64,000 bases of DNA from an uncultured Clostridia bacterium (GTDB taxonomy: Bacteria > Bacillota > Clostridia > Christensenellales > UBA1242), in NCBI GenBank assembly GCA_934747775.1, contig CAKVHA010000007.1, forward strand, positions 4,738 through 68,737, in the 5' to 3' direction. Made by a program: the position numbers and the translations under genes. This document shows, piece by piece, positions 16,123 through 24,599 of this stretch. The notes beneath the pieces are model-generated. The model had not been told where the DNA came from and did not search any database. It was given only the letters and a program-made list of their open reading frames with translations. The first letter of the stretch is position 1; every line of letters begins with the position of its first letter.

Positions 16123-17889
16123 TTATTTTTTCAACCTTAAAGTTATTTCGTTCAGTTGTTTTGTGAGTTGTTTTCGCTCTTCCATATCGTTGGTTGAACG
16201 AAGTTTGTTTATTAAATCTTGTTGGCGTTGTTTTAGTCCAATGCTAACAAATGTTTTTACACAGTCTAAGTAATAGCGCTCGTTGTCGTCGCTATCTAAA
16301 ATTTCAAAAGCAATTAAGTCCGACAAGTCGCTGTTGTTTTCAACATCAAAGTTGGTGTACATTGCGCTTATTATTGGCTTTTTGCCTTCTTTATAACAAT
16401 TTTCTATGTATTCATAAACTTTTAAGTAGTCGCTATTTAGCAGGTTGTCCTTAATATTTTCGTCCAAAGTTGCGTACTCTTTTTTCTCTAGCAGTGCTTT
16501 AAGCACAAACTTAACCGCTTTAACATAGGCATTTTCCCTAAGTTCAACCTTATTTTCTTCTGGCTTTTTAACTTCTATCACTTCTTCGGTGGTGTTGTTG
16601 TTTAAATCCGCTCTAAGAATAGATTTTACAATTCCGCTAAAATCGCTAACCAAGTTTAAGTAAATATCTTGTTCGCTTTCGGTTGCAAGCTTTTTAATTA
16701 CATTAAGCGACTCAGATACAAACATCTTTTTCTCTTCGGGTCTATTTAAATTGTAATCGTTTGCATATTTTGTTATTAAGTATTCAACCCAATATTTCGC
16801 GCCCGATGCAAGCTCGTAAAATGCGTCTTTGCCATACTGGTTTACATACTCGTCGGGGTCTTGTCCGTTTGGAATTGTCATAACAAACACCTGCAAACCT
16901 TCTTTAACCAATATTTCAATACTACGCAAAGTAGCCTTAATGCCCGCTCCGTCGCCATCGAAACACAACACAACCTTATCGCAAAAGCGTTTTAATTCTT
17001 TGGCGTGAATACCCGTTAGTGCTGTTCCCATTGTGGCAACCGCGTTGCGGATTCCAGACTTATACAAGGCAATTAAGTCCATTTGCCCTTCTACAATTAT
17101 AATCTCATTAAGTTTTTCTACTTGTTTGCTCTTTTTAACAATGTTTATGCCGTACAAACACTTGCTCTTGTCAAAAACCAATGTTTGGGCGGTGTTTCTG
17201 TACTTTGCAAAATCCGCTTTTTCTAGTATTCGTGCAGAAAAGCCAATTACATTGCCATAGGTGTTAATAAGTGGGAAAATTAGCCTTTTTGCATAACAAT
17301 CGTACAATTTTCCTTCGCTGTTACGCTCACAAACACCAGCATCCACCATTTCTTGTGCGGTGTAACCAAGTTTTGATAAATACCCCACAACTTCGTTCCA
17401 ACCAAGGCTATATCCTAGCCCAAACGCGGTTATTATATCGCTGTCCACATTGCGTTTTGTAAGATACTCTAACGCAACCCTACCTTCTGGCTTGCGCAAA
17501 TTTTCAAAATAATATTTTGCCGTATCGCGCAACAACTGATAGATTCGGTCAACTTTTTTCTTTTTCTCCGCAATACCATTATCAACTGTAAACTCTGGCA
17601 TTTCCATTCCTGCGTAATCGGCTAAGGTTTTGCACGCGTCGTAAAAGTCAACATTATCGTACTTTTCTATAAACTTTATTACATCGCCACTTGCGCCACA
17701 CCCAAAGCAGTGATAAAACTGCTCATACTCATTAACCGCAAAAGACGGCGTTTTTTCGTAGTGAAACGGGCAACAAGCCCAATATGTTTTGCCTTTACGC
17801 TGTAAGGTTAGATACTTTGAAATGGTGCTAACAATATCATTGCTATTTTTTAGTTTTTCAATCCACTCTTGCGAAAAACCCTTGTCCAT
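16123..17889 (-). CDS. dnaG: DNA primase
   Basis: Synthesises RNA primers for replication. The N-terminal zinc-binding domain shows C40, H43, C61 and C64 (CCPFHYEKTPSF...HCFGCGASGD). The RNA polymerase core contains EYLTKRNVD and the GFSARIL region; the TOPRIM fold has IIVEGQMDLIALYKSG with the catalytic Glu, and VVLCFDGDGAGIKAT with the metal-binding DxD. The C-terminal helicase-binding domain is present but divergent. At 588 residues the length is normal. GGAGAAAAA precedes the ATG. It heads the dnaG-rpoD-trmK operon. Confidence 0.97.
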   Translation of the reverse strand: MDKGFSQEWIEKLKNSNDIVSTISKYLTLQRKGKTYWACCPFHYEKTPSFAVNEYEQFYHCFGCGASGDVIKFIEKYDNVDFYDACKTLADYAGMEMPEFTVDNGIAEKKKKVDRIYQLLRDTAKYYFENLRKPEGRVALEYLTKRNVDSDIITAFGLGYSLGWNEVVGYLSKLGYTAQEMVDAGVCERNSEGKLYDCYAKRLIFPLINTYGNVIGFSARILEKADFAKYRNTAQTLVFDKSKCLYGINIVKKSKQVEKLNEIIIVEGQMDLIALYKSGIRNAVATMGTALTGIHAKELKRFCDKVVLCFDGDGAGIKATLRSIEILVKEGLQVFVMTIPNGQDPDEYVNQYGKDAFYELASGAKYWVEYLITKYANDYNLNRPEEKKMFVSESLNVIKKLATESEQDIYLNLVSDFSGIVKSILRADLNNNTTEEVIEVKKPEENKVELRENAYVKAVKFVLKALLEKKEYATLDENIKDNLLNSDYLKVYEYIENCYKEGKKPIISAMYTNFDVENNSDLSDLIAFEILDSDDNERYYLDCVKTFVSIGLKQRQQDLINKLRSTNDMEERKQLTKQLNEITLRLKK

Positions 17890-18080
17890 TTTTTCTCCTT
17901 AAATACATTTTCTTACACCTATTTATACAAAATAACTTTTAATTTTCCTTTATTTTTTTTATTAATTACACATATTATTTAGGTATTTGGGCTTTTTCAT
18001 TAAAAAAAATACCGTTGTGTAACAATATCTTTCGCATTGGCAAATATTTTTGAATCGCAAGGCTAAATTTCATTATAAAC

Positions 18081-18107
18081 AAAAAAGAAAAGCCGTATTG
18101 ACTTTTC
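18081..18107 (-). terminator. Probable terminator of the tRNA-Arg gene
   Basis: On the minus strand GAAAAG - 9 bases - CTTTTC forms a short stem directly followed by TTTTT, 12 bases after the tRNA end. The stem is weak. Confidence 0.55.
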
Positions 18108-18118
18108 ATTTTGATAAA

Positions 18119-18195
18119 TGGTGTGAGTGGGCGGAGTCGAACCGCCGGCGTTTCGCTTAGGAGGCGAACCCTCTATCCTACTGAGGTACACCCAC
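18119..18195 (-). tRNA. tRNA-Arg (anticodon CCT)
   Basis: Folds completely: acceptor GTGGGTG/CACTCAC, D stem CCTC/GAGG, anticodon stem TTCGC/GCGAA with loop CTCCTAA (anticodon CCT, reading AGG), five-base variable loop, T stem GGCGG/CCGCC with loop TTCGACT, discriminator A and an encoded CCA. Confidence 0.96.
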
Positions 18196-18249
18196 ATAAA
18201 AAATTGCGGTTGTTTTTAAAATTAAAACACAACCTAATATGACCTTTGA

Positions 18250-18278
18250 AGTATAACACAACGGGCGGTTTTTGACAA
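18250..18278 (-). promoter_or_regulatory. Sigma-A promoter of tRNA-Arg
   Basis: Minus strand TTGTCA (18278-18273), 17-base spacer, TATACT (18255-18250), about 55 bases before the tRNA. Confidence 0.78.
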
Positions 18279-18411
18279 ACAATTATGGTGGATTTTAAAA
18301 AGTTTGTGGACGTTTAAATAGCAAAGTAAATATAATTAATAACAGCACAATAAAAGAAAAAATATTGTATACAACTTGCGTACAAAATTTACATACGTTG
18401 AAATTGTTATA

Positions 18412-18474
18412 TTAAAGTTTTGGAATTATAAACATTGCCAACAACATTACAGCTAAAAATGCTTCCGCACACAT
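18412..18474 (-). CDS. Tiny hydrophobic peptide, 20 residues
   Basis: An ATG preceded by AAGGGGAG at 8 bases opens a 20-codon frame encoding MCAEAFLAVMLLAMFIIPKL, then TAA. From residue 5 the peptide is one hydrophobic stretch long enough to cross or lie in a membrane. A sigma-A promoter (TTCACA-17-TATAAT) lies directly upstream, so promoter, ribosome binding site and frame are all well placed. It is too short for standard gene callers. Size and composition recall Ibs-type or other type I toxin peptides and small membrane regulators, but I see no antisense RNA and cannot assign a function. Confidence 0.6.
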   Translation of the reverse strand: MCAEAFLAVMLLAMFIIPKL

Positions 18475-18498
18475 ATTTGTTTCTCCCCTTTTTTAAAC

Positions 18499-18527
18499 AT
18501 TATATCACAGCAAAACAAGTTTGTGAA
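18499..18527 (-). promoter_or_regulatory. Sigma-A promoter of the 20-residue peptide gene
   Basis: Minus strand TTCACA (18527-18522), 17-base spacer, TATAAT (18504-18499). The transcript would start about 18 bases before the end of the peptide leader. Confidence 0.75.
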
Positions 18528-18839
18528 TAGTGAATTTTTGAGTTGATTAATTTTTTTAGCGAATTAGAATAGCAATTTAAAATATTTCAAGATTAACATA
18601 TTACTTTTTGAACACAATACAGTGTCGCTTCATAAGAGCATTACGGTGTTATTTAATGGTGTTTCATATCAACAAGTTTTAGTTTTATAGGTGTGTATTT
18701 TAAAACAATATGGCCAAGCAAAAAGTGGCAAAAACAAATGAATTTTGTTGATCTAAAAAATGCGGACAAAATAAATTTACAATATCTGCTTGCAAAATAC
18801 GCCCATATTAAGTAAAATACTAGAAAATAAGGATACAAA
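18528..18839. other. AT-rich intergenic region before rsmF
   Basis: About 310 bases with no convincing gene. A 61-codon minus-strand frame here lacks a ribosome binding site and reads as low-complexity aromatic residues, so I do not call it. The rsmF ribosome binding site (AAGGATAC) closes the region. Confidence 0.6.
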
Positions 18840-20207
18840 ATGGAATTACCAAATAATTTTTTAAACCGAATGAAAGAAATGCTTGGCGACGACTACAACG
18901 CGTTTTTACAATCATACGAAAGTGAAAATAAAATGGGGCTACGCTTTAATCCGCTTAAAAACACAAGCGGAATTTTTAGTGATCTAAAGCCAATACCTTG
19001 GGCAAAATATGGCTACTATTACACCGACGACTTAAAACCTGGAAAAAGCGTGTGGCACGACCTTGGACTGTACTACATTCAAGAACCAAGCGCTATGAGT
19101 GTGGCAAGCATTTTAGCCCCAAAACCAACTGATTATGTGCTAGACCTATGCGCTGCACCCGGTGGAAAAAGCACGCAAATTGCAGCACTTATGGAAAACC
19201 GCGGACTACTAATATCCAACGAAATCATCGCAAAACGCGCACTAATTTTAGCGGACAACATTGCTAGACTTGGCTTTTCAAACACGGTTGTAACAAACGA
19301 AACACCAGATAATATTGCAGCCAAGTTTGATGGTTTTTTTGATAAAGTGCTAGTTGACGCGCCTTGCTCTGGCGAAGGAATGTTTAGAAAAAATCCAGAA
19401 GCAACAACCGAATGGAGCGAACAAAATGTGGCTATGTGTGCTGAAAGGCAACTAAACATTTTAAACACCATAAAAAACACACTAAAACAAAACGGCATAC
19501 TAGTGTACTCTACTTGCACATTTTCAGCTCAAGAAAACGAGCAAGTTATTGAAAAGTTTTTACAACAAAACCCAAACTATAAACTTTTAGACATAGACCA
19601 CACACATTTTTCTTGTGGACTAATTAAAAACACCGAAACTGGACTAAAAGACATAACAAAAACAGTACGAATTTTTCCACATATTACAGGTGGCGAAGGT
19701 CACTATGTGGCAAAAATGATAAAAACCGATGAAAGTGACGACAACTCAAAGCCATTAAAGCAAAACATAGACAAAAAGTCGCTTGAAGTGCTAAACGCAT
19801 TTTTTAAACAAACCAAAATAACTTTGCCTATCGGAACATATTTAAATTTTAACAACCACATTTATATATGCCCAGCTGCCACCCCTAATTTGGACAAACT
19901 AAAAATTCAACTTGCGGGACTATATTTAGGCGAAATTGACAAAAACAAAAACTTTATACCTAGCCATAATCTTGCACTATCAACGGGATTTAACAACAAC
20001 TTTAACCAACCAATTTGCAACAAAACACTAGAACTTAATGACAAAGAATTTGCTGACTACATAAGCGGACTTACGATTTCAACATCTTCCCCCCTTGTTG
20101 GCTGGACACTACTAACACACAACGAAAACCCAATCGGCTGGGGTAAAATTTCAGGCGGTCAAATTAAAAACCACTATCCAAAACATTTACGTAGAAATAT
20201 AACTTAA
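18840..20207 (+). CDS. rsmF: RsmF-family rRNA (cytosine-C5) methyltransferase
   Basis: NOL1/NOP2/Sun family RNA m5C methyltransferase. The N-terminal part has GLRFNPLK and YYIQEPSAMSV; the catalytic domain has LDLCAAPGGKSTQIA (SAM motif I), VDAPCSGEGMFRKNP (motif IV, with the PC catalytic cysteine) and VYSTCTFSAQENEQVI (motif VI, second cysteine). A C-terminal domain of about 150 residues ends WGKISGGQIKNHYPKHLRR, the RsmF C-terminal signature; this distinguishes it from RsmB. AAGGAT precedes the ATG. Confidence 0.94.
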   Translation: MELPNNFLNRMKEMLGDDYNAFLQSYESENKMGLRFNPLKNTSGIFSDLKPIPWAKYGYYYTDDLKPGKSVWHDLGLYYIQEPSAMSVASILAPKPTDYVLDLCAAPGGKSTQIAALMENRGLLISNEIIAKRALILADNIARLGFSNTVVTNETPDNIAAKFDGFFDKVLVDAPCSGEGMFRKNPEATTEWSEQNVAMCAERQLNILNTIKNTLKQNGILVYSTCTFSAQENEQVIEKFLQQNPNYKLLDIDHTHFSCGLIKNTETGLKDITKTVRIFPHITGGEGHYVAKMIKTDESDDNSKPLKQNIDKKSLEVLNAFFKQTKITLPIGTYLNFNNHIYICPAATPNLDKLKIQLAGLYLGEIDKNKNFIPSHNLALSTGFNNNFNQPICNKTLELNDKEFADYISGLTISTSSPLVGWTLLTHNENPIGWGKISGGQIKNHYPKHLRRNIT

Positions 20208-20289
20208 AAATTGTCTATATGATTTATAAATTAACTATTTACTAAATTTTAGATTATTGATATAATAGCTTTTAAAAGGGAGAAATTAT

Positions 20290-21168
20290 ATGAAAGAACC
20301 ACTAATTTTAGACGGAAAAGCAACATCCAAAAAGATTGAAGCGCAATTAAAAGAGCGTGTGGAAGCGCTTAAAAAGAAACTTGATTTTGTGCCAAAACTT
20401 GCAACAATTATTGTTGGCGATTTTGCTCCGTCGGTGACTTATGTAAATATGAAGCGTAAAGCGTGCGAGCGTGTAGGACTTGAAAGCCTTATTATTGAAA
20501 TGCCAGAAAGCACAACAACCGAACAACTAGAAAAGAAAATTAAAGAACTTAATGCGAACAAAACCATATGTGGAATACTTTTGCAACACCCTGTTACTAA
20601 GCAAATAGACGAAAGAAAATGTTTTGACACTATCGCATTAGAAAAAGATGTAGACGGTGTAAATTCGGCATCATATGGCGGAGTCGTTATGGGGCTAAAC
20701 AATTACAAGAGTGCTACTCCACTTGGAATAATGACCTTATTAAAAGAATATAACATAGAACTTAGCGGAAAACACGCGGTTGTTGTGGGCAGAAGCCCAA
20801 TACTAGGCAAGCCAATTTCGGCACTACTTTTAAACGAAGATTGCACGGTTACTGTTTGCCACCGCAAAACCAAAAACTTGCCAGAGATTTTAAAAACTGC
20901 CGACATTGTTGTGGGTGCCGTGGGCAAGCCAAACTTTATTAAAGCCGACTGGATAAAGACAGGCACTGTGCTTGTGGACGCTGGATACAACGAAGGAAAT
21001 GTGGGCGACATTGATATGGAAAACTGCAAACACAAAGCAAGTGCTTACACCCCTGTTCCCGGTGGTGTTGGTCCAATGACTATTGTTTCACTAATGTCAC
21101 AAACTGTTGACGCTGCCGAAAAAATTGCTAATAAGGAGTATCTTAGGCACTTCGGACTTGAAAAATAA
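20290..21168 (+). CDS. folD: Bifunctional methylenetetrahydrofolate dehydrogenase/cyclohydrolase FolD
   Basis: Interconverts methylene-, methenyl- and formyl-tetrahydrofolate in one-carbon metabolism. It has VTYVNMKRKACERVG with the catalytic Tyr and Lys, GILLQHPVTKQID, KDVDGVN, the nucleotide-binding VVGRSPILGKPISALLL and the C-terminal TPVPGGVGPMTIVSLMSQTV. At 292 residues the length is standard. AAGGGAG precedes the ATG. It follows rsmF by about 80 bases but has its own terminator; co-transcription is uncertain. Confidence 0.97.
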   Translation: MKEPLILDGKATSKKIEAQLKERVEALKKKLDFVPKLATIIVGDFAPSVTYVNMKRKACERVGLESLIIEMPESTTTEQLEKKIKELNANKTICGILLQHPVTKQIDERKCFDTIALEKDVDGVNSASYGGVVMGLNNYKSATPLGIMTLLKEYNIELSGKHAVVVGRSPILGKPISALLLNEDCTVTVCHRKTKNLPEILKTADIVVGAVGKPNFIKADWIKTGTVLVDAGYNEGNVGDIDMENCKHKASAYTPVPGGVGPMTIVSLMSQTVDAAEKIANKEYLRHFGLEK

Positions 21169-21176
21169 TTAATAAT

Positions 21177-21227
21177 AAAAACCACTTTTAAAGCCAATAA
21201 AAAGGCAAATTTAAAGCGGTTTTTTTA
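21177..21227 (+). terminator. Terminator after folD
   Basis: AAAAACC.CTTT pairs with AAAG.GGTTTTT with an inner GCC/GGC pairing, followed by TTTTT. Confidence 0.82.
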
Positions 21228-21316
21228 TTTAACCACTTATAACACTGTTTTTTATTTTACAAATTTAAACATATATGTTATATTGTGATTAATATTATAT
21301 TTTTAGGAGAACTAAT

Positions 21317-22171
21317 TTGGAAAATAATCCTAACAACAAATTAGAACAACAGAAAGTTCTGAACACTGAAAACACAACCACCACTCCAAGAGTCGAAACT
21401 GGTGGCAGTACTGAAAACAAAACCAGCAATAGCGTACAAAGTAATAGCGAAACACGAAAAGAAAGTCAAAACATAAACGTGGAAGAAAAACCACAAAATG
21501 AGATTGACAAGCTTACAAAATACTACAATCTAAAACAAGATAAGCCGCGTGCCAACGCAATTGTTTTAATGGTTTTAAGTATTGTAGCTATGGTAGCGAG
21601 CATTGTAATCGGATTATATTTTACAGTGTTTCTTGCGGCAAGTGTTTTTGGATTTGATACTGGCAAGCTGTTTGACAAAGGCATAAACACACTTACTTTT
21701 GGTCTATCGGGTTTAATGGGAGCAATATTGTACATTGTAGGTGGCACGGCGATAATTTTATTAATTGCAATTACTTACACATATGCGCTTGGATATTTTA
21801 AGTTGTTTAAAAACCTTACAAAAACAAAAAATCAGCCATATTATGTTGCGGCATTTAACGGCACACTAATACAATCTTGCATTTGGTATTTTATACTTTT
21901 TGCTTTGTCTATGGTGCTAACTTTAATTACTATTAGCGACAAAAGTCTCACAATTAGCCTAATTATGTTTGTTGTGCTTACCGCAATAACTCTTGTGTTG
22001 TTGGTTGATGTTGTGGTTGAGTTAATAATTGGACGTGTAAAATATTCAAAACTTGCCGATCAAGAATTAAAAACCGCAATTAAAAAAGAAGCTCACGATC
22101 GTTACAAATTGTATTTGTTTAAAAACGGCAGCAGAATTGAAAAAAGAAAAACAAGAAAGAGGTGGTTTTAA
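21317..22171 (+). CDS. Membrane protein with disordered N-terminus, function unknown
   Basis: A 284-residue protein that I do not recognise. AGGAGA six bases upstream selects a TTG start. Residues 1-75 are polar and low-complexity (many Asn, Thr, Glu, Ser), likely disordered and cytoplasmic. Four membrane segments follow, at about 81-110, 130-158, 180-205 and 212-238. The chain ends in a strongly basic tail (KNGSRIEKRKTRKRWF). The stop shares one base with the start of the next membrane gene (TAATG), so the two are coupled and may form a complex. Confidence 0.75.
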   Translation: MENNPNNKLEQQKVLNTENTTTTPRVETGGSTENKTSNSVQSNSETRKESQNINVEEKPQNEIDKLTKYYNLKQDKPRANAIVLMVLSIVAMVASIVIGLYFTVFLAASVFGFDTGKLFDKGINTLTFGLSGLMGAILYIVGGTAIILLIAITYTYALGYFKLFKNLTKTKNQPYYVAAFNGTLIQSCIWYFILFALSMVLTLITISDKSLTISLIMFVVLTAITLVLLVDVVVELIIGRVKYSKLADQELKTAIKKEAHDRYKLYLFKNGSRIEKRKTRKRWF

Positions 22172-22581
22172 TGAAATTACTTGAAGTGTTATGGCCATTT
22201 TTTAAAGGCAGAGATAGAAATGTTGTGTTGTATGAAGACTTTAAAAAAGAGCGCCCAGACGATGTGCCAAAACTAAAACAGTTTGGTGTAAAAAGCATTA
22301 TATACTCGGTTTTAAGCCTTGTATTTGGTGTGCTTTGTGTGCTAGGAATTATACTTTGTTTACAAAGTGCAAACTTATTTTTCCTAATTTTTGGAACAAT
22401 GTTTATAATTTATCTTACAGTTGTGTTTTGCTTGGTTGTAAACATTAAAAGCATTGTGTGTTGGGTTTTACAACTTAAATGCAACAAAAAAGCCATTGGT
22501 TGGATTGCTATGGCTTTATGGATTGTATGCACAATTTTAACCATTGTTTTGCCACTTTTAATTTTGGCTAACATTAAATAA
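22171..22581 (+). CDS. Membrane protein, function unknown
   Basis: A 136-residue protein with an N-terminal charged segment (residues 1-38, ending in a basic KQFGVKS) and three membrane segments (about 40-65, 68-95 and 103-130). GAGGTGG lies just before the chosen ATG; an in-frame ATG three codons earlier sits inside that site. It shares one base with the preceding gene and ends 7 bases before a large inverted repeat that probably terminates the pair. No family recognised. Confidence 0.75.
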   Translation: MKLLEVLWPFFKGRDRNVVLYEDFKKERPDDVPKLKQFGVKSIIYSVLSLVFGVLCVLGIILCLQSANLFFLIFGTMFIIYLTVVFCLVVNIKSIVCWVLQLKCNKKAIGWIAMALWIVCTILTIVLPLLILANIK

Positions 22582-22587
22582 AAATTT

Positions 22588-22666
22588 ACATCAATTAGTA
22601 TAAACACCCTACTTTATGCGAAATTTTAAACCGCATAAGCTTAGATTAGTTTATATTAATTGATGT
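22588..22666 (+). repeat. Nested inverted repeat, probable terminator or structured RNA
   Basis: Outer arms ACATCAATTAGTATAAAC (22588-22605) and GTTTATATTAATTGATGT (22649-22666) are complementary over 18 bases with one G-T pair. Inside them CTTTATGCG (22612-22620) and CGCATAAG (22632-22639) form a second stem. The right outer arm runs into TTTTTATTATT. The simplest role is transcription termination for the two membrane-protein genes, but a 79-base two-tier structure is larger than needed. Confidence 0.8.
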
Positions 22667-22878
22667 TTTTTATTATTAAAAATTAGAACATTTGTTTTAT
22701 AATTCTACACTAAAAACATTGACTTTAGTGTGATAATTTGATAAAATTTTATAGTAGAAAAAATATCTAATTTGCTGTGTTTTTAGATTAAATAACACAA
22801 AATTTTAGTTTGAATAACAAAAAAAACATAAAATTTACTGCATTTTTTAGACAATTTACAACTTTAAAAAGGACAATT

Positions 22879-24174
22879 ATGGATTTATTTGAAGGAAATA
22901 TAAAACAATATGCGCCACTTGCGGACAGATTGCGCCCCACTACTCTAGACAATTTTATTGGTCAAGAACATTTGGTGTATCCTAACAGCTTGCTTGTGCG
23001 TGCAATTAAGGCTAGCACTATTGGCAGTTGCATTTTTTGGGGTCCACCTGGAACTGGCAAAACAACAATTGCAAACATTATTGCAAACTCGTGCAACGGC
23101 ATTTTTAAAAAACTTAACGCTGTAAGTTCGGGTGTTGGCGACGCGAAAGAAATTATCTCACAAGCAAAAAGCACATTACAGTTGTACGGCAAAAAAACAT
23201 TTTTGTTGTTGGACGAATGTCACCGCTGGAGCAAGGCGCAATCGGACTGTGTGCTAGAAGCTATTGAAACTGGCTGCATTGTTTTTATTGGTTCAACCAC
23301 TGAAAATCCTTACATTAATATGACTCGAGCAATTGTTAGCAGATGTCAAATTTTTGAATTTAAGCCGCTTAGCAAAGCAAATGTTGTTAAGGCGCTAAAC
23401 AACGCTGTAACCAACAAAGAACAAGGTTATGGAAACATTAATGTTAAGTTGTTGCCAGAAGCTAGCGAACACCTTGCTTGGGCAAGCGCTGGCGACCTAC
23501 GCAGCGCCTACAACGCGCTAGAGCTTGCGGTTAAAACCACACCAGCCAATGCTATGGGCGAAATTGTTATAGACAAAAAAGTTGCGGAAGAATGTATTCA
23601 AAAGCGCGAGATTAGTTTGGACGAAAACACAAGTTTTGATATGCTTAGCGCGTTTTGTAAAAGTTTGCGTGGAAGTGATGCTGATGCGGCGCTATTCTGG
23701 GCACAAAAATTGTTGCTTAGCGGGTTTGACCCACTAATACTTGCAAGAAGGCTGGTTGCTCACGCAAGCGAAGATGTGGGAATGGCAGATAGCAACGCGG
23801 TTTTACTTGCGCTTAGCGCTTTGCAAAGTTGCGAAAAACTTGGAATGCCAGAATGCAACCTTACGCTTTGTCACGCCATTATTTACATTTGTGAAGCCGA
23901 AAAAAGCAACAGCGTTTGTGTTGCTATGAACGCAGCAATGGCTGATGCGGAACAATACAAAGATGCGGTTGTTCCCAACCACCTTAAAAACCACCCAACT
24001 GGCTACAGTGACGGACACGGAAGTTATAAGTATCCACACGATTTTGGCGGATATGTGAAACAACAATATTTGCCTGATGTATTAAAAGACAAAATATATT
24101 ACAAGCCTTTAAACAATGGGCGCGAACGCGGAATGACACGTAAAAAATACGACAGCCGCGTTAAAAAGGGATAA
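22879..24174 (+). CDS. rarA: Replication-associated recombination protein RarA (MgsA)
   Basis: AAA+ ATPase related to clamp loaders that acts at stalled replication forks. The 431-residue frame starts MDLFEGN after AAAGGACAATT; an earlier in-frame TTG has no site. Visible are PLADRLRPTTLDNFIGQEHL, Walker A GPPGTGKTT, Walker B FLLLDECHRWSKAQSD, sensor IGSTTENPYI and RAIVSRCQIFEF, the Arg finger region, then the RarA C-terminal domain with DADAALFWAQKLL and RRLVAHASEDVGMAD. The end YKYPHDFGGYVKQQYLPD is also typical. Confidence 0.95.
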   Translation: MDLFEGNIKQYAPLADRLRPTTLDNFIGQEHLVYPNSLLVRAIKASTIGSCIFWGPPGTGKTTIANIIANSCNGIFKKLNAVSSGVGDAKEIISQAKSTLQLYGKKTFLLLDECHRWSKAQSDCVLEAIETGCIVFIGSTTENPYINMTRAIVSRCQIFEFKPLSKANVVKALNNAVTNKEQGYGNINVKLLPEASEHLAWASAGDLRSAYNALELAVKTTPANAMGEIVIDKKVAEECIQKREISLDENTSFDMLSAFCKSLRGSDADAALFWAQKLLLSGFDPLILARRLVAHASEDVGMADSNAVLLALSALQSCEKLGMPECNLTLCHAIIYICEAEKSNSVCVAMNAAMADAEQYKDAVVPNHLKNHPTGYSDGHGSYKYPHDFGGYVKQQYLPDVLKDKIYYKPLNNGRERGMTRKKYDSRVKKG

Positions 24175-24184
24175 AACTAGCAAG

Positions 24185-24214
24185 AAAAAACCACCTGTAA
24201 TAGGTGGCTTTTTT
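24185..24214 (+). terminator. Terminator after rarA
   Basis: CCACCT - 5 bases - AGGTGG with flanking A and T runs on both sides, so it could also end the converging RNase P RNA transcript. Confidence 0.88.
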
Positions 24215-24216
24215 AT

Positions 24217-24551
24217 GTTAGCATAGCCGTAAGCGGAGTTCTGTATTAAACAATCATCTATCTAGCATTGATGTCGCCATCAATTTCAAGCGGTGTAACG
24301 AGAGTCTGCCGAGCAGGGTTATAACAACTCTCTACCTTGCACCAAGTGGGGTTTACAAAAATTGTAGTTACCTACAAAGTTGGTGTGCTCTTACCACGCC
24401 TTTTCGCCCTTACCAAGTAAACTTGGCGGTATATTTTCTGTTGCACTTTCCTTGGGGTCGCCCCCACCAGCCGTTAGCTGGCACTATTGCTCTATGGTGC
24501 TCCGACTTTCCTCAGGAGTAATTAGCTCCCGCGATTGTATGTCTATCTAAC
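24217..24551 (-). ncRNA. rnpB: RNase P RNA
   Basis: Catalytic RNA of RNase P, on the minus strand. The universally conserved cores are present: GAGGAAAGTCGG near the 5' end, GCAACAGAAA in the middle and ACAGAACTCCGCTTAC near the 3' end. P1 forms between GTTAGATAG at the 5' end and CTATGCTAAC at the 3' end (one bulge), which sets the limits I give. A sigma-A promoter starts transcription at about the first base. Confidence 0.95.
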
Positions 24552-24558
24552 AACAATT

Positions 24559-24587
24559 AGTATATCATAATGTTAAAATTTTGTCAA
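24559..24587 (-). promoter_or_regulatory. Promoter of RNase P RNA
   Basis: Minus strand TTGACA (24587-24582), 17-base spacer, TATACT (24564-24559), with the start falling at the rnpB 5' end. Confidence 0.9.
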
Positions 24588-24599
24588 ATTATCTAGCAG

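Noticed and set aside
18653..18838. A 61-codon minus-strand frame before rsmF
   Set aside because: No ribosome binding site, low-complexity aromatic composition and no family; it is likely chance.
22810..22878. Longer N-terminus for rarA
   Set aside because: The extension starts at a TTG without a ribosome binding site and reads as unrelated residues; the ATG at 22879 has AAAGGAC upstream and starts the family match.
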